A stretch of DNA of 64,000 nt, from positions 5,332,001 to 5,396,000 of the forward strand of contig JAOVFP010000001.1 of assembly GCA_025738555.1 (NCBI GenBank), written 5' to 3'. Every line of letters starts with the position of its first letter. Positions within the stretch are counted from its first letter, which is position 1. Of this stretch, positions 50,052-61,755 are shown one piece after another. The notes below the pieces were generated by a model, which was given only the letters and a program-made list of their open reading frames with translations, searched no databases and was not told the DNA's origin. This stretch comes from Cyathus striatus (taxonomy: Eukaryota > Basidiomycota > Agaricomycetes > Agaricales > Nidulariaceae). The translations under genes and the position numbers were made by a program.

Positions 50052-51024
50052 ACCGGAGTGGAATTTCGTACCTCAATCAAAATATATGTTAAATATATAA
50101 TGTGAATAGTTCATGACGAATTGGAAACTAGCTTCACAACCACAGATCACCGCTGTAGTGATTCACTTCCAAGCTCAACTCCCCGGTTCCTTCAGGTATA
50201 TACACGCCCCACGATGAAAGCTATCTTGTGACATAGCTTAATAGAAATGGGAATATATATTCATAACTTTGAACGTGTACATAACAATTAGAAGAATCTA
50301 TTTATCTGGAGCATTACTAGTTGCCTAAGTTAAGCCTTGAAACATAAGCCTAGCGACAGGAGTCTAGTGAGAATACAATAACAACCGGACAGGGGAAACA
50401 AGTGTATGATAGGTTGAATGTAGCGTGATGTACCTTAACAAGGGTGTTTCTTACCACTTACGTTTTTGACATTGGCCCAGAAAATTCAGTGAACCTTAGC
50501 ACGGACACAATCCCCTTAAAGCTCCATGGCCAGGCATGAATAATAGTGTACTCACGATCAACCTCCGCAATTTTTTTTTACTTTTACTAGTCCATATCAT
50601 GACCCCGATGTTGCGGGGGGAACGACTAGTAGGAGGTCGGCTCACTGCCTGATAAATACATTTAGGAGTATAAAAGATCATATGTGCTTCCTAGTACCCT
50701 TCAGTGATATTTCCTTAAGTGTATGAGAAATTGAGAATGCTTGAGGAGTTTTGCACTAACTCCCTGAGACATCGGTCTATAATTACGAAGCCCTTGGTAT
50801 CATTCCTTGAAAGCGGAATGCCTAGTCATATTCAAAACCCTTGCTTCGTGAAAAAAGATGGAAGCATTGCTAAAGACAACTCAATGACCTCATATCACCA
50901 ATTGAGAAGCTAATGTTTCTCCGACAATCTCTGCAAGGGATGCAAGAGGCTCCCATCGCTTTCAACGAACGACTATTTAGTATTGAAACCATTTGGGGTG
51001 GATCGAGTATCACTCGCACCTACC
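50052..51024. other. intergenic with duplicated 3' flank
   Basis: 50170-50730 is repeated after the next gene at 53480-54080 (shared blocks CCCCGGTTCCTTCAG, GAAATGGGAATATATATTCA, TTTATCTGGAG, ACTAGTTGCCTAA, GTACCTTAACAAGGGTGT). This shows that gene and downstream flank were copied together. No other gene seen. Confidence 0.6.
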
Positions 51025-53270
51025 ATGCTATATCTTACCTTCTTTCTTCTAGATATTTTTCACATCGGACAATGTGCACTTTATCGGAGCTTCGATGAAA
51101 TCCATTCTGCACTGCCGTATGATTTCGTGGTGGCGGGGGGTAAAGTAAATCTTTCAATATCATGGTCCTTTATACTAATGTCGGCCTTCACATTTCAGGA
51201 GGTACTGCAGGATCCGTAATCGCGAACCGTCTTACCGAAAATCCGAATTTCAGAGTATTGGTTTTGGAAGCCGGCCCAAGGTTTGTAGTCAACAAGTTCC
51301 CGAACTTCGATATTCAAACCTTGAATGCCTAAATTGCAGTAATCAAGGAGTTCTTGATATTGAGTCGCCAGGACTAGATTTTAACTTAGAAAATTCACCG
51401 TTCGACTGGAATTTCACGACAGTTCCTCAGGCTGGACTTCTTAACCGCCCATTGGCATATCCAAGAGGTCATGTACTTGGTGGAAGTAGTTCAATTAGTG
51501 CGTGAGAGCGAACTTCTAGACGAAGGTTAGAACACTCATGATATTACTAGATGGAATGTTTTATACTCGAGGATCATCTGATGACTATGACCGCTGGGCA
51601 GCAGTAACCGGGGATGATGGTTGGAGTTGGAGCAATATTTTACCTTTTATTTTGAAGGTAAGCACCTACCAGTTGTCATTTGGTGAATATTGACTAATAC
51701 ACAGAATCACAGAATGAGCACTTTACCACCCCCGCCGATGATCATTCAACAGTTGGACAATTCAATCCAGTGTTTCATAATTTCCATGGAGTCAACTTTG
51801 TCAGTTTACCTGGATTTGCAGAACCTCTCGACGACAAGATGATCCAGACGTCCAAAGATTTGAAAGAATTCCCCTTTAATCTGGATATGAACAGCGGCAC
51901 TCCTCTAGGATTAGGTCAGTGAATCTAAAGAGAACACAGCCACCTTTCTGACGTTGTCCAGGATGGTTGCAATCTACCATTGGCAATGGTACAAGAAGTA
52001 GTGCTGCAACCTCTTACCTAGGACCCCAGTTTATCAACCGTCCTAATTTGGACGTCGTGCTGAACACCCTCATTGCTCGTGTAATACCTTCCAGGAACGG
52101 AAATAATCCTGATCTGAGAACGATCCAATTTAAGTCAGGTGAGTTCATGACTCCACAAGTATCTAGCAGAAAATGCACATAGTCTATTCGCTAGGAACTG
52201 GTAAGACTCTGCGCTCGGTGACAGCCCAGAAAGAATTGATCTTGTCTTTGGGTTCTATTGGGACACCACATATTTTGCTGAATTCCGGAATAGGTGATGA
52301 AGAGGAACTAAAGAAAGTGGGAGTGCCGCCGATTCTGAACCTGCCCAGTGTTGGGAAGAACCTTACAGACCAGCCAGTTATCTTTCTCAGTTGGTTGGCC
52401 AACCTGACGGCTACTCAGGAAAATTCCACCGCGGTCTTCAACCTATGGCTAGAAACTCGGACTGGGCCGCTCGCTAATGGTGCAGTCAATCAAGTTGCGT
52501 GGACGCGAGTTCCAGAGACGTCTTCGATTTTCAAAGATTTTGTGGATCCGTCGGCTGGACCGCACACGCCACATTTCGAATTTGCGCTGGTAAGTTCAAC
52601 CTGTACCTGTAATTTGTAAGCTCGATTGCTGTAACACTTTCAATGCATGATAGGAAGGATCTCCAAACCCCCTGTCATCGAGCCAGTCAACTATCGGTCT
52701 AGGATTAGCTGTGGTGACGCCTGCATCTCGTAAGCAATTATAAAACTCATGCACGATCAGTTTTATCGCTACTTCCAACAGGGGGGTCAGTTTCGTTAGA
52801 TACCAACGATCCATTCGACGCGCCCCTTATTGATCCCGCATTTTTGACGGATGAAGTCGATATCTTTATTATGAAGGAAGCCATAGCCAGCGCCCAAAGA
52901 TTCTTCGAAGGGCCTGCATGGAAAGATATTATCATACAACCACAGTTCGCAGATGCTTTGGAAAGTGATGAAGCATTGGAGTATTTCATCCGCTTCGGCG
53001 CAAGTACAACAGCGCATCCTGTTGGAACAGCCGCCATGTCTCCTATAGGAGCTCGATTTGGTGTGGTCGATCCAGACTTGCTGTTGAAAGGTGCAACAGG
53101 ACTAAGAGTTGTGGATGCTTCGATTATGGTTCGTGTTCTTTGAAGAGATGAAATGTATGCATTGACATTGAATTGATGCACAGCCGTTCGTCACCTGTGG
53201 CCATACCCAAGCTCCTACATATGCCATTGCTGAACGAGCAGCGGACTTGATTAAGAAAAAGTGGTCATAG
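51025..53270 (+). CDS. GMC oxidoreductase (aryl-alcohol-oxidase-like), full length, secreted
   Basis: Tandem paralogue of the gene at 47779, about 590 residues with the same exon layout. ATG 51025 begins a hydrophobic signal peptide (MLYLTFFLLDIFHIGQC). FAD-binding motif [19 protein letters not shown] is split by an intron as in its neighbour. VLEAGPS, RGHVLGGSSSING, GSIGTPHILLNSGIGD, TAHPVGTAAMSP (first active-site His) and CGHTQAPTYAIAERAADLI (second His) are all present. Frames are intact through every intron. It differs from its neighbour at many positions, so the duplication that made this pair is older than the one at 44-48 kb. No TATA box was seen at the position used by the neighbour, so expression control may differ. 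Confidence 0.9.
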
Positions 53271-54138
53271 GCACGAAAGAGTTTCGCGGGATTGTTGATT
53301 GAACTGCCAGACTACTAGTCGGAGTTGGTGGTTTGTTAGTTGAGGACCAGTTGAACGTTGAACGTAGCTCGTACTCGTACTGTACACAGTAGAAATTTCA
53401 CACGCCATCAAGTATTATAGCTGTGAGACTTTTTGAGTCCCGATGCACTACGGCCGCTGTAGTAATTTACCTCCCAATTTCAACTCCCCGGTTCCTTCAG
53501 CTATCTTGTGACTTGCTTGTGATATAGAAATAGCTCACAAGTCTGAACCTCGACTCACTGTGCAAACCCCAGAGGTCATTATTGGGTCATTAACCAAGAA
53601 TGGACTTGATAGAAATGGGAATATATATTCATAACTTGAACATGTACGTAAATACCGGAAGAATGTATTTATCTGGAGTATTACTAGTTGCCTAAACCTT
53701 GAGACATAAGTCCAATGACAGGAGTCTACGTGAGAATGCAATCACGACCGGACAGGGGGAACAGGTGTGTGGTAGGTCGAATGTAACGTGATGTACCTTA
53801 ACAAGGGTGTATCTATCCACTCACCAGTTTTAACGTTGGCCAAGGAAATTCAGTGAACCTTATCATGGTCACGATCCCTTCAAGGTTCCATGACCAGGCA
53901 CTAACGATTTCAAGTTCAACCCGCAAAACACTTTTACTAGATTGTACCGTATCACATATATTACATCTGAGCTACGAAGGGAAGTATCTGCTCAAAGGTC
54001 ATGTAATAACCACTACGTGCTTCTAGCCTTCAGCAATATCTTCTTAGGCGTATGTGAATGCTTGAGGAGTTTTGCTAACATTGGTCTATATTTACGATGT
54101 CTGTGGTATTCTTTCATGAAAGAGGAACCTCTGGTCAT
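53271..54138. other. intergenic, duplicated 3' flank of the GMC gene
   Basis: 53480-54080 corresponds to 50170-50730. It ends just before the tRNA-Leu. No gene seen. Confidence 0.55.
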
Positions 54139-54267
54139 GGTGAGATGGCCGAGCGGTCTAAGGCGCCAGACTAAGGACCAGAGCAGTAGCTGCTCACATT
54201 CTAATCCGTCATTGGGTTATGAGTTATCTGGTCCTCCGGGGCGTGGGTTCGAATCCCACTCTCATCA
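54139..54267 (+). tRNA. tRNA-Leu(AAG) with long intron
   Basis: Acceptor GGTGAGA/TCTCATC, discriminator A. The D arm is the same as in the tRNA at 1889. Anticodon loop CTAAGG gives AAG. The intron is about 49 nt, twice that of the 1889 gene and unrelated in sequence except for a short inverted repeat (GAGCAG/CTGCTC). B box GGTTCGAATCC. Confidence 0.94.
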
Positions 54268-54599
54268 TTGACCTTTGTTTACATCTTGCATACTTTTTGC
54301 ACTTGAAACGAGCTATAAGACAACGATCGGATATATACGGTTGATACAGAGTGCCAGATTGGGATACTAAGTAACTTTATGGAAAATATTACGCGACTTG
54401 ATTTTTCGCCTGAGCTCCGTATTGCTTGCACGCCGTCTTGTGACGCCTCCAGTCTGACTTCTGAAGATAATGTAAGCTAAAGACCGCAGCACATGAACAA
54501 CCACACGTACTTGACACGCTGAAGAGCAGTAGAACGCACAGCGGCAACCGCCACAAACGTTAACTATTTCTTTGTCTATCTTTTCCTTTTGACACTAAG
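54268..54599. other. intergenic, no feature seen
   Basis: About 330 bp between the tRNA-Leu and the 3' end of the small TPR-like gene. Nothing recognised. Confidence 0.4.
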
Positions 54600-55121
54600 T
54601 TAATGAAAACACATAGGTTCAGCGCGCAAATCAAAGGAAGAGAAACACAGTTCACGAACCCCGAGCTCTGTACAGCGTAACGACTGTCCACCATCCATCC
54701 CCTTCATCCTCAACGCCCTCACCTCCACCATTTCCCCTTTATTCTCCTTCAACCTCGCCATCCACTCCCTCGCAATCAGCAAATCCTCCGGTCTTCCCTT
54801 CCCTAACGCGCCTTCCTTCTCCGAAGACACCTCCCGAACCTTCAATGCAGCCTCAAACGCCTCCGCCGCGCCTCCCCACTCACCCATCTGTGTGGCACAT
54901 ATCCCTAAATTGAGCATGCCATCCGCGAACTCGACGCTTTCGTCGGTGTACAGCCTGTCGAGGTACGGAACGATGGATAGGTGCTCTCGCATGGCGGAGC
55001 GGAAGTCGCCTGAGTCTGCATAGTGCTTTGCGCGGACGCGGTGTCGGACCACGAGGGTTTGAAGTTGCTCAATGTCTTGAGCTGTTAGCTCAGACCTGGG
55101 CTTTGAGAGAAGATCTGGCAT
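54600..55121 (-). CDS. small TPR-like protein, function unknown
   Basis: Single exon of 173 codons from ATG 55121 (MPDLLSKPRSELTAQDIEQL). Two or three helical hairpins look like tetratricopeptide repeats: AKHYADSGDFRSAMREHLSI, then MLNLGICATQMGEWGGAAEA. TPRs mediate protein-protein contact. The frame is open upstream to 55235, but that part is Pro/Leu-rich and unlike coding sequence here. The C-terminus (CTELGVRELCFSSFD) has two cysteines and could continue in another exon. No family name assigned. Confidence 0.6.
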   Translation of the reverse strand: MPDLLSKPRSELTAQDIEQLQTLVVRHRVRAKHYADSGDFRSAMREHLSIVPYLDRLYTDESVEFADGMLNLGICATQMGEWGGAAEAFEAALKVREVSSEKEGALGKGRPEDLLIAREWMARLKENKGEMVEVRALRMKGMDGGQSLRCTELGVRELCFSSFDLRAEPMCFH

Positions 55122-55650
55122 TTTGTTTTTGAGGTTTAGGAAGGGAAAAGGCGCGAGGAAAAGAGGAGAGAGACAGGAGTGGCAGGTGCTTGGTAGCAGG
55201 TGGTCGCCTTGAGGTTGGAAGCTTGAGCCTTTCAAGGACCTTTGTCATTTCGATTTGTCGATCATGCACATGCCTGATTAGGAATGCGTGATCGGGTGTA
55301 CGGTGTAAAGTTGAATGTTTACTTTTTGAAGCTCTTTGCAGTAAAATTCTTGAGCAGCAGTAAAAGGATTCGAGAGGATATATGCAGTGACAAAGAGTGC
55401 TAGTTGCTCGCATTGCGCAAACAATAACTTACCGACATGAGAGATCCTGAGAAGACTCGTTTTCAAACCCCGAAGTCGGATCTCCGATCATCAATTTCCT
55501 GCAGGCTGAGGTTACGGAGTCTGTGCAGTGTAAACTACGAATACTTGCTTAGTACTGGCTCTCCACGATGTCGTTGCGAATGATTTTCGTTAACTAGCCA
55601 TAATTACAAGACACAATTGCTAAAGTAAGTACTCAAGTCAATTCAAGTGG
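55122..55650. other. intergenic, no feature seen
   Basis: Promoter side of the TPR-like gene and 3' flank of the next F-box gene. No motif assigned. Confidence 0.4.
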
Positions 55651-57328
55651 CTAATCCTGGTTATCACTGAGCACTGAAAAATCATCACGCTCCTGAGGTC
55701 TTGGGACATACACAACTCCGTACGGCCCAATCCAAGGCTTAACGTGAAGCAGAGGACCCATCATCACTTTGCTACCATCAGAAAACCGGTCTGCATTTAG
55801 AATAGCCTCATCGTCGAGCACCCTACCATACATTTGAAGTGGAAAAGATCTCATCGCTTCGTCGACAAAGTTCTCCTTGGTATCATTTTTCGGCAACTCG
55901 TTAATGAGCTGGCTATATTCAGGTCTTTGAGAAAGCCACAACATATGTTGTCTCTTGTTGCAGGTTGGCATCCATACGTCACTATCTTGTTCTACTCTTG
56001 TCCAGAGAGTGTTCGCTGGAAACGCAATCACATTACTTAGAAAAGAAAGGGAATGAATAATGGAAATCGTACACAGAGGCATTAAGACTTGACATAGGCT
56101 AGTGCTAAGCTTACTCCATATCTTAAGTCGTTCAAGCTCCTTGTCTAGATCTTCAGGCAAAAAAGTAATTGCTGAGACATGTTGTGCTTCAATCTCGATC
56201 TTTCGTAATTTCTTCATTCTGGGGAGGATCCTCTCCACTTGGACGCACACCAGATGCTAAAAAACGGTTAACATTGCAGTGAAATGGTAGAACATAAAAG
56301 TAACAATACCTCGAGACTGTTATTCACGTATATCCCAGAAACATTCAGGATCCTTGCCTCCGGGAAATATTGTGGAATACCTGGGAACAGCCACTCTCTA
56401 ACAAGTGAAAATATGAAATTGAATCCTATAGATTTGACCTTGACACCTGAGTCTCGAATAGCAGTGAGGGCAGTATCGAATACATCGCGAGTTGCATACG
56501 AATCTATCGCCCATATGGCATGAGTTAATTTTGATCCTGAGAGAAAAAAGGGTGCTGCATGCACAGAGGCAACGAATAAGCGAAGATTCGGCAATTTCAC
56601 AACTTGCTTTGAAGTTGGTAACTTCGAAGGAGGCTGTCCAAGAAGGCGAATCTCACGAAGTTGCGAATTGTATTTGATAAACGTAATCGTTTTTTGTGAG
56701 ATGATAAGACCGCTAATGTATGAACGGAGCATCGGGAATCGGATGGGTATACATGATGCCAGATCGCGTGGGAGAGTTAAGACGATAAGCTCTACTACAT
56801 GAACGGCGATATTCCGTAGTACGTTGCGAAAAATGCGCTTTTCCCTTGACGATAATTGGAATAAAGGTGGTTGGGATATATGCTTCAGGAGCACGTTATC
56901 AAGATAATGGTAATCATACTCTCCTCCGCCCACGCTGTGATACATCATAGACGAAACTTATTGGTATTCCAGGACAAAATCTGAATAGAAACAATAAAGT
57001 CTTACTTTATATCAAAACAAATACTTCTAACAGCTTCAGTAGCGGTTTCATTATACGACAAGATGTTGCAGAAATTCATAAGGGAAGGGAGGGTTCTGAG
57101 TATCGGATTTCTGTAAACATATGGAGTGCAGATAGATCGAAAAGTTCGAGAGACTCCGATTAAGGTTGCTTGGGTATCCCGCGGAAGATACTGAATGATT
57201 TCATTGAGTATTTCACGGGGAAAAGAGATAGATGATCGGGTATAATCCATAACTTCTGTAAATATATCGCAGTCCAAGGGAAGGTGTCGTTCGAGCGAAG
57301 GTATATGGTGGTTAATGAAATCAGACAT
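55651..57328 (-). CDS. F-box-like protein, tandem family member 1
   Basis: First exon (57328-57002) contains an F-box-like start: SFPREILNEIIQYLPRDTQA, then LIGVSRTFRSICTPYVYR. Later exons carry leucine-rich sequence (HVVELIVLTLPRDLASCIP, LRSYISGLI, NSQLREIRLLG). The C-terminal block has TLWTRVEQDSDVWMP, MLWLSQRPEYSQLINELP and MGPLLHVKPWIG followed by VVYVPRPQ. The same order and blocks occur in the genes at 59977 and 61756, so the three are paralogues. Introns sit after CFDIK, NNSLE and VLMPL (the last lacks a stop and can be read through). About 450-500 residues. Role inferred only: adaptor for an SCF ubiquitin ligase. Intact as far as can be read. Confidence 0.75.
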
Positions 57329-57588
57329 AGATCAGTTTATAAAAGACACGTACCATGTGTTTGCAGCACTCGTAAGCGAGCCTCGAGGGTTGAGGCTACA
57401 TGTGCTCACCAAGTCTAGACCATTTCAACCTTCGGACACCCACCAGAGGCTCCTCTTGAATCCGAAGGAGCCTTAAGAATAATCAATACTCCGCCAGAGT
57501 TGTATCTTTCGTCAAGTGCATATCAGTGTTATAGTTGCTTACGTATATCCCGCCAATATGAGGATGCGCATGTCATTAAAATTCCCTT

Positions 57589-59129
57589 TCAAAACAACGA
57601 GCTACCGCTACTGGGCTCCACTAGACCACCTCTTCCACTCCCACCAGTTATCGCCGCTACCGGTACTTCATTTAAACGTTCTGCAGTCGGCATGTCCACC
57701 TCCACCTCTATTCCGAGTTTATTGCCGAGACCTTTCAACTCCTTCAATTCGGAATTGTAGGCAAAATATGAGGCTGGATGAATATGTGTGATGCTACATT
57801 TCACAAATGACAAATGTTGAACTGGACGGTCTTCGATGGATGCAGTAGAAGTAAATGATCTCGTACGTGCAATCATAACTTCACGTATGGATTCGAATAC
57901 TTTAAGATTATCTAAACCTCCACTGAAGCAAACTCCCAGTTTTTGCAAACGTGGAAGGAATTGTATATCAGTTGAACAATTGGGTAAGTTGTGTCCTAAA
58001 CACGATATGATCTCCGGCAATTCATCGGCGTCAATGTTCAACAGATAAAGCTCCTCCACATCACGAAGTTGCTGAATGAACCGTATAATAGAGTCGATTG
58101 GACAACAGAACAGATCTAGTCGCTTGATATTACTCCCTGATCTTTGAAACAAATTTAAAAAGATATTGGAATCATCTTCCTCATAGTCGTTTTTGATTTG
58201 AAATTTGTTAAGACTAGAGATACGAAGAATCGGCCAAATTTGTGCAAAATGACCATTGCAGACATTTAGGATACGCAATGATGGAAGAACTATCACCTCG
58301 CCAGATGACAGTGAATCATTCTCCGCATCTTGTCTCCACGTTAGGTCTTCCAGGTGTGACATGGTACTTAATATAGCCGTAAATTCGTGTATAGGACAGG
58401 AGACATAGTTCCAAGTTAGTTTCTTCACTCTATTCCAAGAAAGATCCGAAATATTGATTGGATAGATACGTCCCAGGTCGACCTCTTCAGTGAAATTGCA
58501 GTTACGAATAAACGTAGATCGCATTCGGTTCTTCGCGAACGACCTTGCCAATGTATGACTAATTTGCGTAATTGGGAGAGCCGTAGTCGTTGGATCGATG
58601 CTTCTACACCGTGGGTCGCTATCATATCTTTGATAACGTTCGCATGAGCAGACAGATGGATTAATCGATCTGCATGATCTGCAATATCATTGAATGCTTG
58701 AGTAGGAAAATTTCTGGGGCCCCCAAGAAAAAGTGAGATCGACATTGAAACAGTTCTTGAGAATTTGAGACAAGATTTGATGCGATGATACATAGTGGCA
58801 GTATCAGCTTCCATCTCCCGCACATTAAACGAACGCCAAAGTAAAGGAGTAGCTTGCACAATATTCCGCCAGTGGACACAAACTTGCCCAAGGTCCCATA
58901 TACTGTCACGCTGAGTACCTATTTGGGTACCCTGAACAACATGACCGAAAATTTCTCCTAGAAGCTCGTCTGGAAGCTTTCGTACAAGTGGTAACAGAGA
59001 ACTGTGAAATTCATTGAATCTTCGAATGTCCGAGAGCCGAGACTGTAGAACTGTATCTTCGCTAGCAGACACAAGGCTTTTAACAGAGCGATAGAATGGA
59101 TTTGGGAAATGGTTAGAGCGAGAAGCCAA
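57589..59129 (-). CDS. F-box protein of a different family, possible frameshift
   Basis: From ATG 59129: an alpha-helical leader, then the F-box LVRKLPDELLGEIFGHVV, WDLGQVCVHWRNIVQATPLLW and RSFNVREM. This is the common Agaricomycete F-box layout and unlike the three paralogues around it. After about residue 190 the coding frame changes. The downstream part (SFAKNRMRSTFIRNCNFTEE, DLSWNRVKKLTW, MSHLEDLTW, LPSLRILNV, LPRLQKLGV) lies in the other frame from about 58640-58550 onward and runs to 57589. Leucine-rich repeats in that part fit a substrate-binding domain. I could not place a good intron at the junction, so a one-base frameshift is possible. About 510 residues if joined. Confidence 0.65.
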
Positions 59130-59976
59130 ATAGGAAATTGGTGTGGGTGAGATGCATTACGAGACGACGCGGAGTATTAACTCACGCAAAGCTAAATACA
59201 GTATCACGTATTTCCATGCTGAAAATTAACAGTCGCTGGTAATGAATGTACGGTTGACATGAAAAGTATAAGAGGTTGTTCGAGTCAAGTTCGAGTGTGA
59301 AGTTGGTTAGAAGGTGTACGTACGCGCTCAACACCCCGGCAACCAACCGGTAACCTCCGGCACGTTACGGTTTAAAGACTCTACCCACGTGACGTTATTG
59401 CTTCTATGTACCCCGGCCCGCACCGGCTGGCCGTCGTCGACTCTTAGTTAGACCGGTAGCGTCCAATTAGCGTCTAGACGTCTACGTCTTATAAAGTGAC
59501 TAAGTACATACATAGCACACGTTAGTCTAAACTGGCTGCAAAGCCTGCGACCACAAACCCCAGAAAGAGACCAACCCAACAAAGAGCACCACCCGAGCAA
59601 AGATTTATGATGGCTGTTAGTAGTAGCCGTTAAACGTTAAACGTTGAACGTTGGACGAGAAGAACCCTGAAGCTACATGGCACTTACGTGCACTTTCCCA
59701 TACCGTAAGAATTATGGACCAACGTCATCATTTCCGGTACCGCGATGACTCTGACAACCAGTTGAACCAGCTCTGCTCAATAATAATAATCTTATAATTT
59801 GTAAGGCTTCAGTGAAAACAGATCATATCATTTCTTTTGCATGAAAGTAGTGATATGTATGAATATAACAATAAAAGTAACCGCATGCTCGCACAGACTT
59901 CGAAGTAAGTTATATATAGAAAATATCTGAAGTTCAGATTTGGAATACGTCTGAGGAGTAAAGTATCCTAGCGTTA
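59130..59976. other. intergenic, no gene seen
   Basis: About 850 bp, somewhat GC-richer than its surroundings. Contains a short tandem AAACGTT run (59629-59653). No other structure recognised. Confidence 0.4.
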
Positions 59977-61495
59977 CTAAGAAGTCTCAGCGTCACTCTG
60001 CGACCTTGGTACATACACATATCCAAATTTCCTACCCGCTACGGACTCCATGTGAAGCAACGGACCCATCACTACTTCGTGAAACTCTGCCTTCGTGTCC
60101 GTTCTCAATAAGTTTTCAGCCATCTCCTTATATCCAGGTCGCTGAGACAACCATTGTGTATGTGCAGGTTTATTGGAGAGTGGTAGCCATGTACTGCTAT
60201 CATCATCTGCTCTCGCCCATAGAGTTTTGGCTACGGAATTATGAACGTGAATTAGACGGAACAAAGCAGGATACAGAAGGGGGGAACTCACTGGGCATTA
60301 CGACCCGACATAGAGTATCGCCAAGACCACTCCATGATCTGAGCTGCTCGGATTCCTCATCCAAAACTTCACTCGAGAGGCAGTCCTCAGTAGAATATTC
60401 CAACCCTACAATCTCGATTTTCTGCAATTTCTTCAGATGAGGAACAATTTTCGCTATCCCGCTATAGACATTTTGAAGCATCCCCAACCGTACAGAGACA
60501 GCAAAGTACAACGTAGTCACTTGCGGCAAATAGTGTGGAATAGCTGGAAATATCCACAGGTGAGCGACTGTGCAGTTAAATCCAATAGATACAATCCGGC
60601 CATTGTCCAAGCTGCCTATGTCCTTTAAGGCATCGTCGAATTTTTCTTTCGTGCCACTTGGTCGAAATAGTAATACGGTATTTGATGGGCTTGAGCCTGG
60701 GAGAAGGATAGGTACTAACTCTGGGTACGCAATGAACTGCTGCAGATTTGGGAGGTGTACGGTGCAGCGAGGTAATTGTGAAGTAGAAAACCCAAATAAA
60801 CGTAATTCACGTATATGCGAGTTTTGCTGTATAAACGAGACAGTATCTGCAGTAACAGGAAGTGCAGAAACATATGAACGGAGCTTGGGGAATTTCCGGG
60901 GTATACATGATTCTAGATCCGCAGGGAGCGCCAGGATGACAAGCTCGTGCAAGTGCTCTGAGAGATTGCGTAGCGTGTTCTGTAAAAGTTCATTTTCGGT
61001 GGATCTTAACTCAGAAGTCATTCTGACAGGTGACCCCCTGTCGTCACTGATAAGATACAAGTCAGCTAATTATAGCCAGTACATTCCCAGAGAGCGAAAC
61101 ACATACACGATGTCTAAGCACAGGCTTCGAACGGCCTCCAAAGCTCCCTCATTCCATGAAAGTATGTCGCATAAGAGTGTAAGAGAGGGTATATTTTTGA
61201 GCGATAGTTTCCTGTAAACGTCCGGCGTGCATATAGCTCGGAACACTCTTGATACACCAATCAACGTAGCTTTCGTCTTAGACGGAAGGTACATGATGAT
61301 CTCTTCGAGTACTTCACATGGAAGGGACATGGTTGGCGGGTTATACTGTATGGATTCGATGGCTTCGAGGTCTTTGAAGCAGGAAAGTGTTGTGCGAGCG
61401 GAGGCTTGTGGTGGGTTGTTGCTAAGAATGCGAATCCACTGGACTTTGACTGGATCCACATACAACAACCGATACCATGGGAATTTTAGGGCCAT
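59977..61495 (-). CDS. F-box-like protein, tandem family member 2
   Basis: Exon 1 (from ATG 61495, or an internal Met near SLPCEVLEE) has the F-box-like SLPCEVLEEIIMYLPSKTKA and LIGVSRVFRAICTPDVYR, ending AVRSLCLDIV. Exon 2 (about 61050-60290) contains LHELVILALPADLESCIPR, LRSYVSALPV, SHIRELRLFG and SIGFNCTVAHLWIFPAIPHY. A third exon after VVMP gives AKTLWARADDDSSTWLPLSN, HTQWLSQRPGYKEMAENL, VVMGPLLHMESVAG and YVYVPRSQ. Introns are GT-AG. About 430-480 residues. Closest in sequence to the gene at 61756. Function inferred from the F-box only. Confidence 0.75.
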
Positions 61496-61755
61496 ATGAT
61501 CCCTGCATCATTTCACTCGGAACCTCATGGAGACGACCGTCTAAATGTGCCTAAATAGAACTTCAGGGAGGGCTGCTGGCCCGCAAAGGCACGCAAGCAT
61601 TGATAACTATAAATGTAACAAGCACCTGACCGTGGTGCACGCTAAGACTTTAGAAGTACATATACATATACATGTAAGATCTGGAGTCTGGGTGGCGGAA
61701 ACCTTGGCGAGTAACGCTGTAACAGCCTCATCCTCATTCTAAGACTAACCCAACA

